A DNA stretch of 64,000 nucleotides from Paraflavitalea sp966211765 (GCA_966211765.1 CBIHOV010000020.1:62001-126000); one strand, 5' to 3'; shown: positions 1 to 9,177, counted from the stretch's first letter. Translations and numbers: made by a program. Notes: generated by a model not told the origin, from the letters alone.

Positions 1-1
1 T

Positions 2-916
2 GTGACGCTGATAGGCGCCACCACAGAAAACCCTTCTTTTGAAGTGAACAGTGCCTTGCTGAGCAGGTGCCAGGTATATGTATTGAAATCGCTGGAGGAA
101 AAAGACCTGGTGCAATTGCTGCAGCAGGCCATGGAAAGGGATGTAGTGATATCGACTAAAAAGATCGAGCTGAAGGAAACGGAAGCACTGATCAATATTT
201 CAGGTGGAGATGCCCGAAAATTACTGAACCTGTTCGAACTGGTGGTGGATACGCTCAGCACCTCTTCAGAAAACAAACCGATCGTTATTACAGATGAGCA
301 GGTGATGAGTATTGCACAACAGCGTATAGCCTTGTACGATAAGAGTGGTGAGCAACATTATGATATCATTTCTGCCTTTATTAAATCCATCCGGGGCAGC
401 GACCCCAATGGCGCTGTATATTGGCTGGCCCGCATGATTGAAGGTGGTGAAGATGTAAAATTTATTGCACGCAGGCTGGTGATACTGGCCAGTGAGGATA
501 TTGGCAATGCCAACCCTACGGCGTTGGTGATGGCCAACACTACTTTCGACGCAGTGGCTAAAATAGGATACCCTGAAGCAAGGATCATTTTGTCGCAATG
601 TGTGGTATACCTGGCAGCATCGGCCAAAAGCAACGCTTCTTATATGGCTATTAATGCCGCATTGGCTGCTGTGCAGCAACATGGAGATCTGCCAGTACCC
701 TTGCATATCAGGAATGCGCCTACCAGGCTCATGAAGAATATGGGCTATGGCAAAAACTATCAGTACTCGCATAGTTATGACAACAACTTCTCCGCACAGG
801 AATACCTGCCGTCCAATATTGCCGGCAGCAAATTTTATGACCCCGGTAAAAATGCCCGGGAAGAAGAATTGCGCCGCTACCTGAAAAACCTATGGGGAGA
901 TAAATATGGGTATTAG
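2..916 (+). CDS. rarA: Replication-associated recombination protein A (RarA/MgsA), 3' part only
   Basis: AAA+ ATPase of the RarA/MgsA/WRNIP1 family, which acts at stalled replication forks. The gene is cut by the window edge: the first readable residues (TLIGATTENPSFEVN, then LLSRCQVY) are the conserved segment just after Walker B, so the Walker A and roughly the first 120 residues of a protein usually near 420-430 aa lie upstream. The rest is intact: the sensor/lid region (SGGDARKLLNLFE), the central GSDPNGAVYWLARMIEGGED block and the C-terminal RarA domain ending in WGDKYGY. The GTG at position 2 is an internal codon, not a start. The next gene is 160 bases downstream. Confidence 0.95.
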   Translation: MTLIGATTENPSFEVNSALLSRCQVYVLKSLEEKDLVQLLQQAMERDVVISTKKIELKETEALINISGGDARKLLNLFELVVDTLSTSSENKPIVITDEQVMSIAQQRIALYDKSGEQHYDIISAFIKSIRGSDPNGAVYWLARMIEGGEDVKFIARRLVILASEDIGNANPTALVMANTTFDAVAKIGYPEARIILSQCVVYLAASAKSNASYMAINAALAAVQQHGDLPVPLHIRNAPTRLMKNMGYGKNYQYSHSYDNNFSAQEYLPSNIAGSKFYDPGKNAREEELRRYLKNLWGDKYGY

Positions 917-932
917 CAGTTAGCTTTTAGGA

Positions 933-952
933 GTTAGGTATTAGCCTTTAGC
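933..952 (+). repeat. Dispersed 20-nt repeat, first copy
   Basis: GTTAGGTATTAGCCTTTAGC lies between rarA and the acetyltransferase gene and is identical to 50612-50631. Related TTAGC/TTAGG fragments surround it. Confidence 0.6.
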
Positions 953-1079
953 GCTCAGGCTTTGACGACCTGATGCATTTAACTCAATAAACAGTAAATC
1001 CATACAGTAATTCAGGCATTTGACTCATTGCAGAGTGTCTTTTATTGACAAGTTTATTAACTTTAGTTCCATTACACTT

Positions 1080-1541
1080 ATGAATACCACAATTACCTGG
1101 ACCTGCAAACCATTTGCTGAATTGACCGTACAAGAGCTCTATGCTTCGCTTCAATTGCGCAGCGAAGTATTTGTAGTGGAACAAAATTGTGTATTCCTGG
1201 ATACAGATGACAAGGATCAATATTCCTGGCATTTGATGGGTTGGCACAATAATCTGTTGGTTGCTTATACACGGCTGGTACCGGCTGGTATTTCTTTTAC
1301 AGAAGTCTCTATCGGGCGGGTTGTTACTTCTCCCAAAATGAGAAAGTCAGGTGCAGGACGATTATTGATGAAAAAATCTATAGAAACTACTTATCGTATT
1401 TTTGGCAATACTCCTATTCGCATCGGCGCGCAACTCTATCTCAAGAACTTTTATGAATCCTTTGGTTTTCAACAGTCCAGCGAAGTTTATTTAGAAGATG
1501 GCATTGAACATATCGAAATGTTACTAGCTGAATTATCCTGA
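1080..1541 (+). CDS. ElaA-type GNAT family N-acetyltransferase
   Basis: This 153-residue GNAT acetyltransferase resembles E. coli ElaA. Visible hallmarks are the N-terminal LQLRSEVFVVEQNCVFLDTD block, the strand-loop SIGRVVTSPKMRKSGAGRLL that should bind the acetyl-CoA pyrophosphate (Q/R-x-x-G-x-A/G type), and the C-terminal FYESFGF motif. The ATG at 1080 is chosen because homology begins right after it (TWTCKPFAELT); an in-frame start at 1020 would add 20 residues without family resemblance. A TAACTTTAG stretch just upstream resembles the Bacteroidota -7 box. The substrate is unknown, as it is for most ElaA proteins. Confidence 0.88.
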   Translation: MNTTITWTCKPFAELTVQELYASLQLRSEVFVVEQNCVFLDTDDKDQYSWHLMGWHNNLLVAYTRLVPAGISFTEVSIGRVVTSPKMRKSGAGRLLMKKSIETTYRIFGNTPIRIGAQLYLKNFYESFGFQQSSEVYLEDGIEHIEMLLAELS

Positions 1542-1691
1542 TTTATGCTATAGTAAAACTCCTATACACCATTTATTTTTTCCACACCGCACACAAAAAG
1601 AAATATTTCTGCGTTTTCTTGTAAGGAAACTCAGCGGCTATTATTTTAGTCGCTGGATCCTAGACCATCTGAAAACTAAATCTGATATTCC

Positions 1692-2648
1692 ATGAAACAG
1701 TATCTACACGCTTCTGTGCGGAAGTGTTGTGCGCTAACGCTTATTATCCTGTCCGCAAACATTTCTTCGTTTAGTCAAATGGGTGAAAATTCATCCTATT
1801 GGGAAATAGGAATGACGTTGGGGCCCGGCAACTTCCTGGGTGACCTGGGAGGTACGCAAGGTAAGGGTACCACGTTCCTCAAAGACAATAACTTCCCGAA
1901 AACAAAACTTCATTTTGGCGCCTATCTTGGTTATCAATATAAGCAAGCAGTAGGATTACGCTTTGCTTTAAATTTTGGTACACTGGAAGGTGATGACGCC
2001 ATCATTAAAGGAAAGGGAGGACTTGAAGAAGCGCGTAAGATCCGCAACTCCGACTTCCGGTCCAAGCTGACTGAAGCAATGTTACTGTTAGAAGTTTACC
2101 CTACCACTTTCATTGAGAATGATCCAGACGACACCTGGCTGAAGCTTCGCCCTTATGGTGTAGTTGGCGTAGGTTTCTTCAAATTTAATCCGCAGGGTAC
2201 GAATCCTGATAACGGGCAGTGGGTAGATCTCAAACCTTTGCGTACTGAAGGTCAGGGATTAATTCCCGGCCGTGAAGAGTATAAACTGACGCAGCTGAAT
2301 ATTCCGATGGGTATAGGCGTGAAATACTTCCTGACTGAGACATTCCATGTAAGCCTTGAAGTACTGCACCGGAAGACATTTACGGATTATATTGATGATG
2401 TAAGTACCAACTATGTTGATCCAAACATTTTTTATACGAATGGGATAATGACGCCAGCACAGGCGGCATTAGCAGAGAGGATGTCTAACAAAAGTGGTGT
2501 GAATACGCAAACCAAGTTTCAACCAGGTGACAAGCGTGGTACGCCCACTAATAATGACGCCTATTATACATTCAATCTTAAGTTTGGCTTTCGTTTAACG
2601 AGCACCGACCGGTATGGCAATTCAACCAAATGCCCTATCAGGTTCTAA
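1692..2648 (+). CDS. DUF6089-like outer-membrane beta-barrel protein
   Basis: This 318-residue protein is probably exported. A hydrophobic signal peptide (ALTLIILSANISSFSQ) ends near residue 29. The rest alternates polar and aromatic residues as in small beta-barrels, with YWEIGMTLGPGNFLGDLGG near the N-terminus and a final strand, YYTFNLKFGFRL, typical of outer-membrane insertion. The pattern matches the DUF6089 (Bacteroidota barrel) family by recollection, not by search. Function is unknown; paralogues are often lineage-specific surface proteins. The following small secreted protein starts 76 bases downstream and may be cotranscribed. Confidence 0.7.
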   Translation: MKQYLHASVRKCCALTLIILSANISSFSQMGENSSYWEIGMTLGPGNFLGDLGGTQGKGTTFLKDNNFPKTKLHFGAYLGYQYKQAVGLRFALNFGTLEGDDAIIKGKGGLEEARKIRNSDFRSKLTEAMLLLEVYPTTFIENDPDDTWLKLRPYGVVGVGFFKFNPQGTNPDNGQWVDLKPLRTEGQGLIPGREEYKLTQLNIPMGIGVKYFLTETFHVSLEVLHRKTFTDYIDDVSTNYVDPNIFYTNGIMTPAQAALAERMSNKSGVNTQTKFQPGDKRGTPTNNDAYYTFNLKFGFRLTSTDRYGNSTKCPIRF

Positions 2649-2723
2649 GCGCCCGTATCATAAAGTATTTGTTTGATCCGTACCCTTTTCAAAACTATTG
2701 CCTTTTTAACGAAAGGTCATCCT

Positions 2724-3134
2724 ATGCGAACAACTATACCCGAGAGAAAACTACATGGTTATACTATGCCCTTGCTGGTCATTGGTATGCTAACATTGTC
2801 AGTTCCTGCCTCTGTTGCCATGCCAGCTTTCCACTCCTCATTAATTGGGCATCCTGTGGACACCATCCTGGTGCAAAAGCAGGTGAATACCAAAAAGCAT
2901 AAGATCAAATTGTATCCCAATGCCACTCACCAGGTACTGTTCTTCAGTGCTAATGGAGAAGATGGCAGGATCTATCAATTGTTCTTATTTAATGTGGAAG
3001 GTAAGTTGGTAAAGCAAGTCAACATTCGCAACAAAGAAACCACTGTACTGAACAATATGGGAAAAGGCAATTACCTGTATGAGGTATTTAGCGAAGATGA
3101 GCGTTTGGAAAATGGCCAGGTCATTATTCGATAG
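2724..3134 (+). CDS. Small exported protein consisting mainly of a T9SS type A-like sorting tail
   Basis: This 136-residue protein has a signal-peptide-like segment (TMPLLVIGMLTLSVPASVAM) and then about 75 residues resembling the C-terminal sorting domain of type IX secretion cargo: LYPNATHQVLFF, LFNVEGKLVKQV, MGKGNYLYEVFSED and a basic end, GQVIIR. The start at 2724 is preferred over 2673 because GAAAGG lies 5 bases upstream and the signal sequence then sits normally. There is almost nothing between signal peptide and tail, so it looks like a stand-alone CTD. A hairpin with a T-run follows at 3349. Confidence 0.65.
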   Translation: MRTTIPERKLHGYTMPLLVIGMLTLSVPASVAMPAFHSSLIGHPVDTILVQKQVNTKKHKIKLYPNATHQVLFFSANGEDGRIYQLFLFNVEGKLVKQVNIRNKETTVLNNMGKGNYLYEVFSEDERLENGQVIIR

Positions 3135-3348
3135 CAAGCTGGTGTCATTTGCTGTTTGCTATTCTTAAATAATTACCAATAAGCAGCAGGGAAAGTTAGT
3201 AGAATCCAGATATCCGGTTGAGTCAAAAACCTGATCCGTTCCCTATAGTTCATATACCCTGATAAAAAAAGAGATTTTATTGATCATTCCCTGCGCTTGC
3301 TTATTGGAAAAGCTTAAATGAATTCTGGTCAACCCCAGTATCCTCCGG

Positions 3349-3384
3349 TAGCCGGCTATGAATAATGGCCGGCTATCTGTTTTT
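3349..3384 (+). terminator. Rho-independent terminator candidate
   Basis: TAGCCGGC at 3349-3356 pairs with GCCGGCTA at 3368-3375 and is followed by TCTGTTTTTA, so it could end the transcript from the small secreted gene. The T-run touches the stop codon of the convergent nucleotidase gene. Confidence 0.6.
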
Positions 3385-3910
3385 ATTTCGAAAGAAAGAT
3401 GCCCGCGGCTTCTTCCCAGCTTCCTAACCTTTGGTATTCGGTTTCTGCCAGGTTGTGTGGGGATGTATAAAGGAGTTTTTTACCAGGAAAATGTACCAGG
3501 TTGCGACTGTGGTCATCGATCATATAATCGCCGTACACGAGTTTCTTATCGCCACAAAGCGTAAGCTGCCGCCAGCTAAAAAAGGGAAAATGCTCCTGCA
3601 GCCAATCATACTTGTCTTTTAATGAATTGGGAAACTCCATAGCGGCCGACACGATGAAGATCTCATAGCGTTCATTCATTTGCCGCAGCACTTCCACACT
3701 GTCTTTCATTACGCGCAGGTGACGGAAAAACCCGGGCGACCTCAGCCGGTCCCAGACCAATGAATGATGTTCTTCGGGAAAACCCTTTACCCAAGAACCA
3801 GCCATCCTGGTGTAATCCACTTTGGCCCCATACTTTTGCTCATACCAATCTATCATATCTCCCATTGGATCGGCTATTACCTCATCCATGTCTATTATTA
3901 CTCTTTCCAT
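3383..3910 (-). CDS. 5'(3')-deoxyribonucleotidase, NT5C-type HAD phosphatase
   Basis: This 175-residue HAD-superfamily nucleotidase would dephosphorylate (deoxy)ribonucleoside monophosphates. The nucleophile motif is IDMDEVIAD at residues 5-13, with Asp7 the expected nucleophile and Asp9 the acid/base. Motif II is IVSAAMEFPNSLKDK, with the Ser in a typical place, and the third motif is GDYMIDDHSRN with the DD metal ligands. The length fits the NT5C family (about 180 aa). It starts 3 bases after the uvrA stop, so it is very likely translated from the uvrA transcript. That hints at nucleotide salvage near repair, but adjacency alone does not show it. Confidence 0.85.
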   Translation of the reverse strand: MERVIIDMDEVIADPMGDMIDWYEQKYGAKVDYTRMAGSWVKGFPEEHHSLVWDRLRSPGFFRHLRVMKDSVEVLRQMNERYEIFIVSAAMEFPNSLKDKYDWLQEHFPFFSWRQLTLCGDKKLVYGDYMIDDHSRNLVHFPGKKLLYTSPHNLAETEYQRLGSWEEAAGIFLSK

Positions 3911-3913
3911 TGC

Positions 3914-6820
3914 TTATTTCAGTTCTTCTTTTAAAAATTTTGCTGTGTGGCTTTCTTTCACCTTTACCAGGTCTTCCGGTGTGCCTTCGAATAAGATCTT
4001 TCCTCCCCCATCACCGCCTTCAGGCCCCAGGTCTATCACATGATCTGCTACCTTTATTACATCCATATTGTGTTCGATCACCAATACGGTATTGCCCCTG
4101 TCGACTAGTTTATACAATACATCGAGGAGGTGTTGAATATCTTCGAAATGCAATCCGGTGGTAGGTTCATCAAGGATATAAAAGGTTTTGCCGGTATCCT
4201 TCTTACCTAATTCGGTAGCCAGTTTAACACGCTGTGCTTCACCACCGCTCAAGGTAACAGCGCTCTGTCCAAGTGTAATGTATCCCAGACCTACTTCTTC
4301 CAGTACTTTGATCTTGCGATAGATGTAAGGAACGTTCTGGAAAAACTCCACGGCATCTTCTACGGTCATATCCAGTACATCACTGATGGATTTTCCTTTG
4401 TACCGTATTTCCAGCGTTTCACGGTTGTAACGCTTACCCTGGCATTTTTCACAATGGACGTATACATCGGGCAGGAAGTTCATTTCAATAACACGCATTC
4501 CACCTCCTTCACACACTTCACAACGGCCGCTTTTAACATTGAAAGAGAACCGTCCTGCATTATATCCCCTGATCTTGGCTTCAGGAACAGAAGCAAACAA
4601 GGTGCGGATATCGGTAAAGAAACCGCAATAGGTAGCGGGGTTACTGCGGGGTGTACGGCCGATGGGCGATTGATCAATTTCAATCACTTTGTCTATATGC
4701 TCCAGGCCCTTGATGCTTTTGTATTCAAGGGGGTTCATCTTGGAGTTGTAGGCATGTTTACTGAGAATGGGATAGAGTGTTTCGTTGATAAGTGTAGACT
4801 TTCCGCTACCGCTCACCCCTGTAACGACTATAAACTTCCCCAGTGGGAACTTTGTATCCACGTTCTTCAGGTTATTACCCTTCGCTCCTTTTATTTCCAA
4901 AAATTTGCCATTACCCTTGCGCCGTTCTTTGGGAACTACGATCGACCGATGGCCGTTAATATAAGAAGAAGTAAGGGTATCCAATTTCAGCAAGGCTGCG
5001 GGATCGCCCTGGGCTACTATCCTTCCTCCATGGAAGCCGGCTTTGGGTCCAATGTCCACGAGGTAGTCAGCAGCGAGCATAATGTCTTTATCGTGCTCTA
5101 CAACCAATACGCTGTTGCCAATATTGCGCAGGTTCTTGAGGGCTTCTATCAGCCGCATATTATCACGCTGGTGCAATCCAATACTGGGTTCATCCAGAAT
5201 ATAAGTAATGCCCTGCAATTGGGAACCGATCTGTGTAGCCAGCCTGATGCGCTGGGATTCTCCCCCACTGAGTGTACGGGAGGTACGGTTCATGGTGAGG
5301 TAATTCAATCCTACATCCAGCAAAAACTGCAGGCGTTCGCGTATCTCTTTCAATACATCTTTGGCAATGGCATTCTGCTTATTGCTTAACCGGCTTTCAA
5401 TGCCGGAAAACCATTTCACGAGTTTATCGAGGTTCAGTTCACTCAGCTCGGCAATATTCTTTTCGTCAACTTTGAACCAAAGGCTTTCTTTTTTCAGCCG
5501 GGCGCCGTTGCAGGAACTACAAACTTTCAGTTCCATGAACTGCTCTACCCAATCGCGCAAAGCATCTGTATTGCCTCCGGCAAACCAACGTTTCAATTGA
5601 GGAATGACCCCTTCATATTCTGTTTGGTACAAGGGACCGCCTGTAGCGGTTTCATCAAAATCAACCTGCTCATCCTCTTCGGGCGGTGTTTCGTTGCCGT
5701 ACAGTACCAGGTTGAGTGCTTTTTTGGGCAGGTCTTTCACGGCCACATCAAGGCTGAATTTGTTCTTTTTGCCCAGTTGCTGTACCTGTTTGAACACATG
5801 GGCATCGCGCTCTGCTCCCAGGGGGGCTATGGCCCCTTCATTAATGGTGAGGTTTTTATCGGGGATAATGGCTTCCAGGCTGATCTGGTATACATTGCCC
5901 AGGCCTTTACATACGGGACAGGCTCCGTAAGGACTGTTGAAGGAAAAGGTATTGGGGTTGGGCTCTTCATAGCTGATGCCGCTGTCTTCACACATCAGCA
6001 ATTTGGAGTACTGCACTACAGCGCCTTCTTTGCCTCCGACCTTAACGCCTTCGACTGATAAGAACATGAGGTCCTTGCCCACCTGGAGGGCTTTCTGCAC
6101 GCTCTGACTTAACCGTACACGCATATCGTCGGTAACAGGCAGGCGGTCTATAACTACTTCAATATCATGTATCTTATAGCGGTCTACCTGCATCTTGGGC
6201 ACCAGGTCCTTGATCTCTCCATCTATGCGGGCCTTGAGGTATCCTTTTTTGCGGATGTCTTCAAAGAGCTCGCGGTAATGGCCTTTGCGCCCACGGATGA
6301 GGGGAGCCAGCACGGTGATCTTCTTTCCTTTGAACTTTTTAAATACGTTGTCGACGATCTCCTCTTCGCTAAACTTCACCATCTTTTTACCGGTGTTGTA
6401 GCTATAGGCCTCTCCTACGCGAGCATACAACAAGCGCATAAAATCATATACTTCTGTAATGGTGCCTACAGTAGAGCGTGGATTTTTATTGGTGGTCTTT
6501 TGTTCAATGGAGATAACGGGCGAGAGGCCGGTGATCTTATCAACTTCGGGTCTTTCCATATCGCCGATAAACTGACGGGCATAGGCGCCGAAGCTTTCCA
6601 TGTACCTGCGTTGTCCTTCGGCATAAATGGTATCGAAGGCGAGTGATGATTTACCACTGCCACTGATACCCGTAATTACGACCAACTTATTTTTAGGAAT
6701 ACTAATGTCAATGTTCTTGAGATTATGTACCCGCGCTCCAAACACTTCAATTGCATCGTGGGATGCGTTACTGCCGGTTTGTCCGTTCTCTGCCGGCACT
6801 GCCTTTTTAACTTTCGCCAT
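3914..6820 (-). CDS. uvrA: Excinuclease ABC subunit A (UvrA)
   Basis: UvrA is the damage-recognising ATPase of nucleotide excision repair. The 968-residue protein has two ABC modules: the first Walker A, GISGSGKSS, is at residues 51-59 and the second, GVSGSGKST, is near 670. Signature motifs are LSGGESQRIRLA and LSGGEAQRVKLA, and the Walker B regions read ILDEPSIGLHQRD and ILDEPTTGLHFED. Zinc-binding pairs CPVC, CSSC, CEVC and CEKC are all present, so the protein looks complete. A 20-residue polar N-terminal extension precedes the conserved core. It is cotranscribed with the downstream nucleotidase. Confidence 0.98.
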   Translation of the reverse strand: MAKVKKAVPAENGQTGSNASHDAIEVFGARVHNLKNIDISIPKNKLVVITGISGSGKSSLAFDTIYAEGQRRYMESFGAYARQFIGDMERPEVDKITGLSPVISIEQKTTNKNPRSTVGTITEVYDFMRLLYARVGEAYSYNTGKKMVKFSEEEIVDNVFKKFKGKKITVLAPLIRGRKGHYRELFEDIRKKGYLKARIDGEIKDLVPKMQVDRYKIHDIEVVIDRLPVTDDMRVRLSQSVQKALQVGKDLMFLSVEGVKVGGKEGAVVQYSKLLMCEDSGISYEEPNPNTFSFNSPYGACPVCKGLGNVYQISLEAIIPDKNLTINEGAIAPLGAERDAHVFKQVQQLGKKNKFSLDVAVKDLPKKALNLVLYGNETPPEEDEQVDFDETATGGPLYQTEYEGVIPQLKRWFAGGNTDALRDWVEQFMELKVCSSCNGARLKKESLWFKVDEKNIAELSELNLDKLVKWFSGIESRLSNKQNAIAKDVLKEIRERLQFLLDVGLNYLTMNRTSRTLSGGESQRIRLATQIGSQLQGITYILDEPSIGLHQRDNMRLIEALKNLRNIGNSVLVVEHDKDIMLAADYLVDIGPKAGFHGGRIVAQGDPAALLKLDTLTSSYINGHRSIVVPKERRKGNGKFLEIKGAKGNNLKNVDTKFPLGKFIVVTGVSGSGKSTLINETLYPILSKHAYNSKMNPLEYKSIKGLEHIDKVIEIDQSPIGRTPRSNPATYCGFFTDIRTLFASVPEAKIRGYNAGRFSFNVKSGRCEVCEGGGMRVIEMNFLPDVYVHCEKCQGKRYNRETLEIRYKGKSISDVLDMTVEDAVEFFQNVPYIYRKIKVLEEVGLGYITLGQSAVTLSGGEAQRVKLATELGKKDTGKTFYILDEPTTGLHFEDIQHLLDVLYKLVDRGNTVLVIEHNMDVIKVADHVIDLGPEGGDGGGKILFEGTPEDLVKVKESHTAKFLKEELK

Positions 6821-6985
6821 ATTATTTTTTGGGAAGGGTCAAAGATAAGAACAAATGCCAGACTGAATAGTTGAGTATCAGAATGAGGATTTTCTTTCTC
6901 ATTTTCAGGCAGATATGGCAGTTTTTTGCTTTATGGTATAAGTTTTGAAAGGGGTGTTCTGGATTATTTAAATAAAACTAATGTC

Positions 6986-7660
6986 ATGAAAGCATTTCAA
7001 AACACCCTCACAGCAATCGCAGCAGCCGCCATATTACTGGGCGGTTGTAAAAGTATGAATAAGTCACAAAAAGGTGCCGTCATTGGTACTGCCGGCGGTG
7101 CCGCCGTAGGTGCCGTGGTTGGTAAAGTAGCCGGAAATACGGCTTTAGGAGCTATCATAGGCGCCGCTGTGGGTGGCGTGAGCGGCACGTTAATAGGTAA
7201 GAAAATGGACAAACAGGCCAGGGAAATTGAGAACAGGGTTCCCGGCGCCAAAGTAGAACGTGTAGGTGAAGGTATTGTGGTGGAATTCAGTGAAAAGATA
7301 TTGTTTGGTTTTGACAAGTCGGATCTGTCGGCATCTGCTGAAGGGAATCTTGACAAACTGGTTGCTGTATTGAAAGAGTATCCCGACACTGACATTGAAG
7401 TACAGGGGCATACGGACAGCAAAGGGGCAGATTCCTACAATATGGGGCTTTCCCAAAGAAGGGCTACCGCTGTAGCAACTTATCTGCGTAACCGTGGCGT
7501 AAGTGCTTCACGTATTACGACCAAAGGTTATGGTGAAACCGCTCCTGTAGCTTCCAATGATACAGATGATGGTCGCGCACAAAACCGTCGTGTAAACTTT
7601 TTGATTACTGCGAATGATAAGATGAAGCAAGACGCCAAGAAAGAATCACAAAGCAATTAA
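6986..7660 (+). CDS. OmpA-family lipoprotein with glycine-zipper segment
   Basis: This 224-residue lipoprotein has a signal peptide ending in the lipobox LLGG-C (Cys21). Next is a glycine-rich hydrophobic region (GAVIGTAGGAAVGAVVG through GTLIGKKMD) of the glycine-zipper type seen in the YiaD family, then a C-terminal OmpA domain with the peptidoglycan-binding core IEVQGHTDSKG, LSQRRATAVATYL and DDGRAQNRRVNF. It should anchor the outer membrane to peptidoglycan. The ATG at 6986 is used because the signal peptide follows it directly; the in-frame start at 6926 adds residues with no signal character. Confidence 0.92.
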   Translation: MKAFQNTLTAIAAAAILLGGCKSMNKSQKGAVIGTAGGAAVGAVVGKVAGNTALGAIIGAAVGGVSGTLIGKKMDKQAREIENRVPGAKVERVGEGIVVEFSEKILFGFDKSDLSASAEGNLDKLVAVLKEYPDTDIEVQGHTDSKGADSYNMGLSQRRATAVATYLRNRGVSASRITTKGYGETAPVASNDTDDGRAQNRRVNFLITANDKMKQDAKKESQSN

Positions 7661-7728
7661 TTGTTCAAACATTCATTTTTAACCAAAACCACCATTAAGA
7701 AAGTTCACTTAATCAAAAATCATAGCAA

Positions 7729-8397
7729 ATGAAAACGAAAGCAATCGCAATTATCGCTGCCTGTTTATTAGGAACCTTTGTCACCCAGGCACAAAGTACC
7801 AAGACAGCTGTGGGCGGTACTACCTTTGGTATCCGTGCAGGTGTCAATTTCCAAAATTTGAATGGCCAGTTTGCAGGCAATGACCTGGACTTCAAAATAA
7901 AGACAGGTTTTCATGTAGGAGTAAACGCAGAAATTCCATTGGCAGATGAGTTTTATCTGCAACCGGGCTTATTGTTTTCCACCAAAGGAGGTGACTGGGA
8001 TGATAATAATGATACGAAAACCAATATCTCCTATCTTGAGTTACCGGTAAACTTCTTATACAAACCTATACTGGGTGCTGGAAAACTGTTGCTTGGAGCT
8101 GGTCCATATGCCGGTTATGCCATCGGTGGTAAAGTAAAGGGTGATAATGCAGATACAGACCTGGAATTTGAAAGTGATTTACCTACAGCGCAGGCACTGA
8201 AATATTTTTATACAGTTAAGCGGTTTGACTTCGGCGCTAATTTATTGGTGGGTTATGAGTTCAGCAACAAGTTCTCTGCTCAACTGAATGCTCAACTTGG
8301 TCTCGCCAATATCAGTCCGAAGGTAGACGGATTTGACTCTGATGATTACAAGACCAAAAACACAGGCTTTGGCGTATCATTAGGCTATCGCTTCTAA
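7729..8397 (+). CDS. Porin-family outer-membrane beta-barrel protein
   Basis: This 222-residue barrel of the OMP_b-brl_2 type has a signal peptide (IAIIAACLLGTFVTQAQ). A characteristic first strand follows (GIRAGVNFQNLNGQF), then the FHVGVNAEIPLADEFYLQPGLLFSTKGG block shared by many Bacteroidota barrels, and a closing strand, FGVSLGYRF, ending in Phe. It lies 68 bases after the OmpA-like lipoprotein and precedes a strong terminator, so the two probably form one envelope unit. No ligand can be inferred. Confidence 0.85.
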   Translation: MKTKAIAIIAACLLGTFVTQAQSTKTAVGGTTFGIRAGVNFQNLNGQFAGNDLDFKIKTGFHVGVNAEIPLADEFYLQPGLLFSTKGGDWDDNNDTKTNISYLELPVNFLYKPILGAGKLLLGAGPYAGYAIGGKVKGDNADTDLEFESDLPTAQALKYFYTVKRFDFGANLLVGYEFSNKFSAQLNAQLGLANISPKVDGFDSDDYKTKNTGFGVSLGYRF

Positions 8398-8421
8398 TTG
8401 GATATCTCTATAAGTTATCAT

Positions 8422-8458
8422 AAAAGGTGGGCTGCCCGAAAGCAGCCCACCTTTTTTT
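8422..8458 (+). terminator. Strong Rho-independent terminator
   Basis: A 14-bp perfect stem (8422-8435 with 8442-8455) encloses a CCGAAA loop and ends in a T-run. It lies 24 bases after the porin stop codon. Confidence 0.93.
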
Positions 8459-8568
8459 ATTATTCCGTAGTTAATAGGTACGTTTTACCCTTGTTTTTCT
8501 GCAACCCGGCGGAAACAGGTAGTACACACCGGGAGAGGGGGGTATTTTAGCCTACAAAATAGGTTTCT

Positions 8569-8895
8569 ATGAAAGCACAACACATAGGTGCATTTTTTCT
8601 GGCAGGCCTGGTTGTTCTTTACTGCCTGTCGTAAGGATATCCGCTGACATTCTCGGGTATATCGCTTGGCGAACAGTACGAACTCTTTAACCTTCCTGTA
8701 TTGAGTCAATTAAAGCGGTTCCCTACGAAGATCAACAAGACTTTCCTCAATAGTTCGGGGGTGGTCATCAGCAAAACGATTATTGATTACAATTATACGC
8801 TTACGGGCAAAAGACCGGATAAGGTGATTACTTCCATCAGGTATCCACCCGCTGTACCCTACCATTCGGTGTCGGAAATGGTATTTCATTATTAA
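8569..8895 (+). pseudogene. Small secreted protein gene interrupted by an in-frame stop
   Basis: Reading from the ATG at 8569 gives a signal-peptide-like start (IGAFFLAGLVVLYCLS), a TAA at 8632-8634 as codon 22, and then 86 further open codons in the same frame to a TAA at 8893. The downstream part (GYPLTFSGISLGEQYELF, then KINKTFLNSSG and KRPDKVITSIRYPP) has ordinary composition and no match I recognise. A signal peptide abutting a stop and then a continuous frame suggests a nonsense mutation. Alternatives are a shorter gene starting at TTG 8701 or chance. The segment from 8896 to the promoter at 8977 shows nothing else. Confidence 0.45.
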
Positions 8896-8976
8896 AACTC
8901 TACTCGCTGGGGAGACTGTTAATGAGGCAATTAGGTAGCCCTTTTGCGGGAATGCAGTCCGTTCATTTCAAAAAAA

Positions 8977-9007
8977 TTTGGAAATTTATTCCCGCGTTAT
9001 ATCTTTG
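8977..9007 (+). promoter_or_regulatory. Bacteroidota-type promoter of the SAM-riboswitch operon
   Basis: TTTG at 8977-8980 and TATCTTTG at 9000-9007 are separated by 19 bases. This matches the Bacteroidota primary sigma consensus (TTTG-N19-TAnnTTTG). Transcription would start near 9013, a few bases before the riboswitch. Confidence 0.85.
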
Positions 9008-9024
9008 CACCAGTTCTTTACATC

Positions 9025-9137
9025 TCTTATCAAGAAAGGCTGAGGGAAATGGCCCTGCGAAGCCTTGACAACCTGTCACGCTACCAAGCGCGATAAGGTG
9101 CCACGTCCAGCTCCGATGTAAGTCGGAGACAGATAAG
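9025..9137 (+). ncRNA. SAM-I (S-box) riboswitch
   Basis: The SAM-I aptamer pattern is clear. The P1 strands CTTATC (9025-9030) and GATAAG (9132-9137) close the element. Inside are AAGAAAGGCTGAGGGAAATG, the GGCCCTGCGAAGCC arm, the conserved CAACC, and GATAAGGTGCCA with TCCAGC, followed by the variable CTCCGATGTAAGTCGGAG hairpin. It senses S-adenosylmethionine and should lower expression of the methionine operon when SAM is abundant. A terminator follows 40 bases later, so control is probably at transcription. Confidence 0.95.
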
Positions 9138-9177
9138 TCAGATCAATAGCTTCTACAATACTGTAACAACATAATTG

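Noticed and set aside
4454..5389. A 311-codon plus-strand frame within uvrA
   Set aside because: It overlaps conserved uvrA sequence (ABC signature region) and has no recognisable motifs.
8485..8709. A 74-codon cysteine-rich minus-strand frame
   Set aside because: It is antisense to the broken secreted gene, with no start signal or family resemblance.
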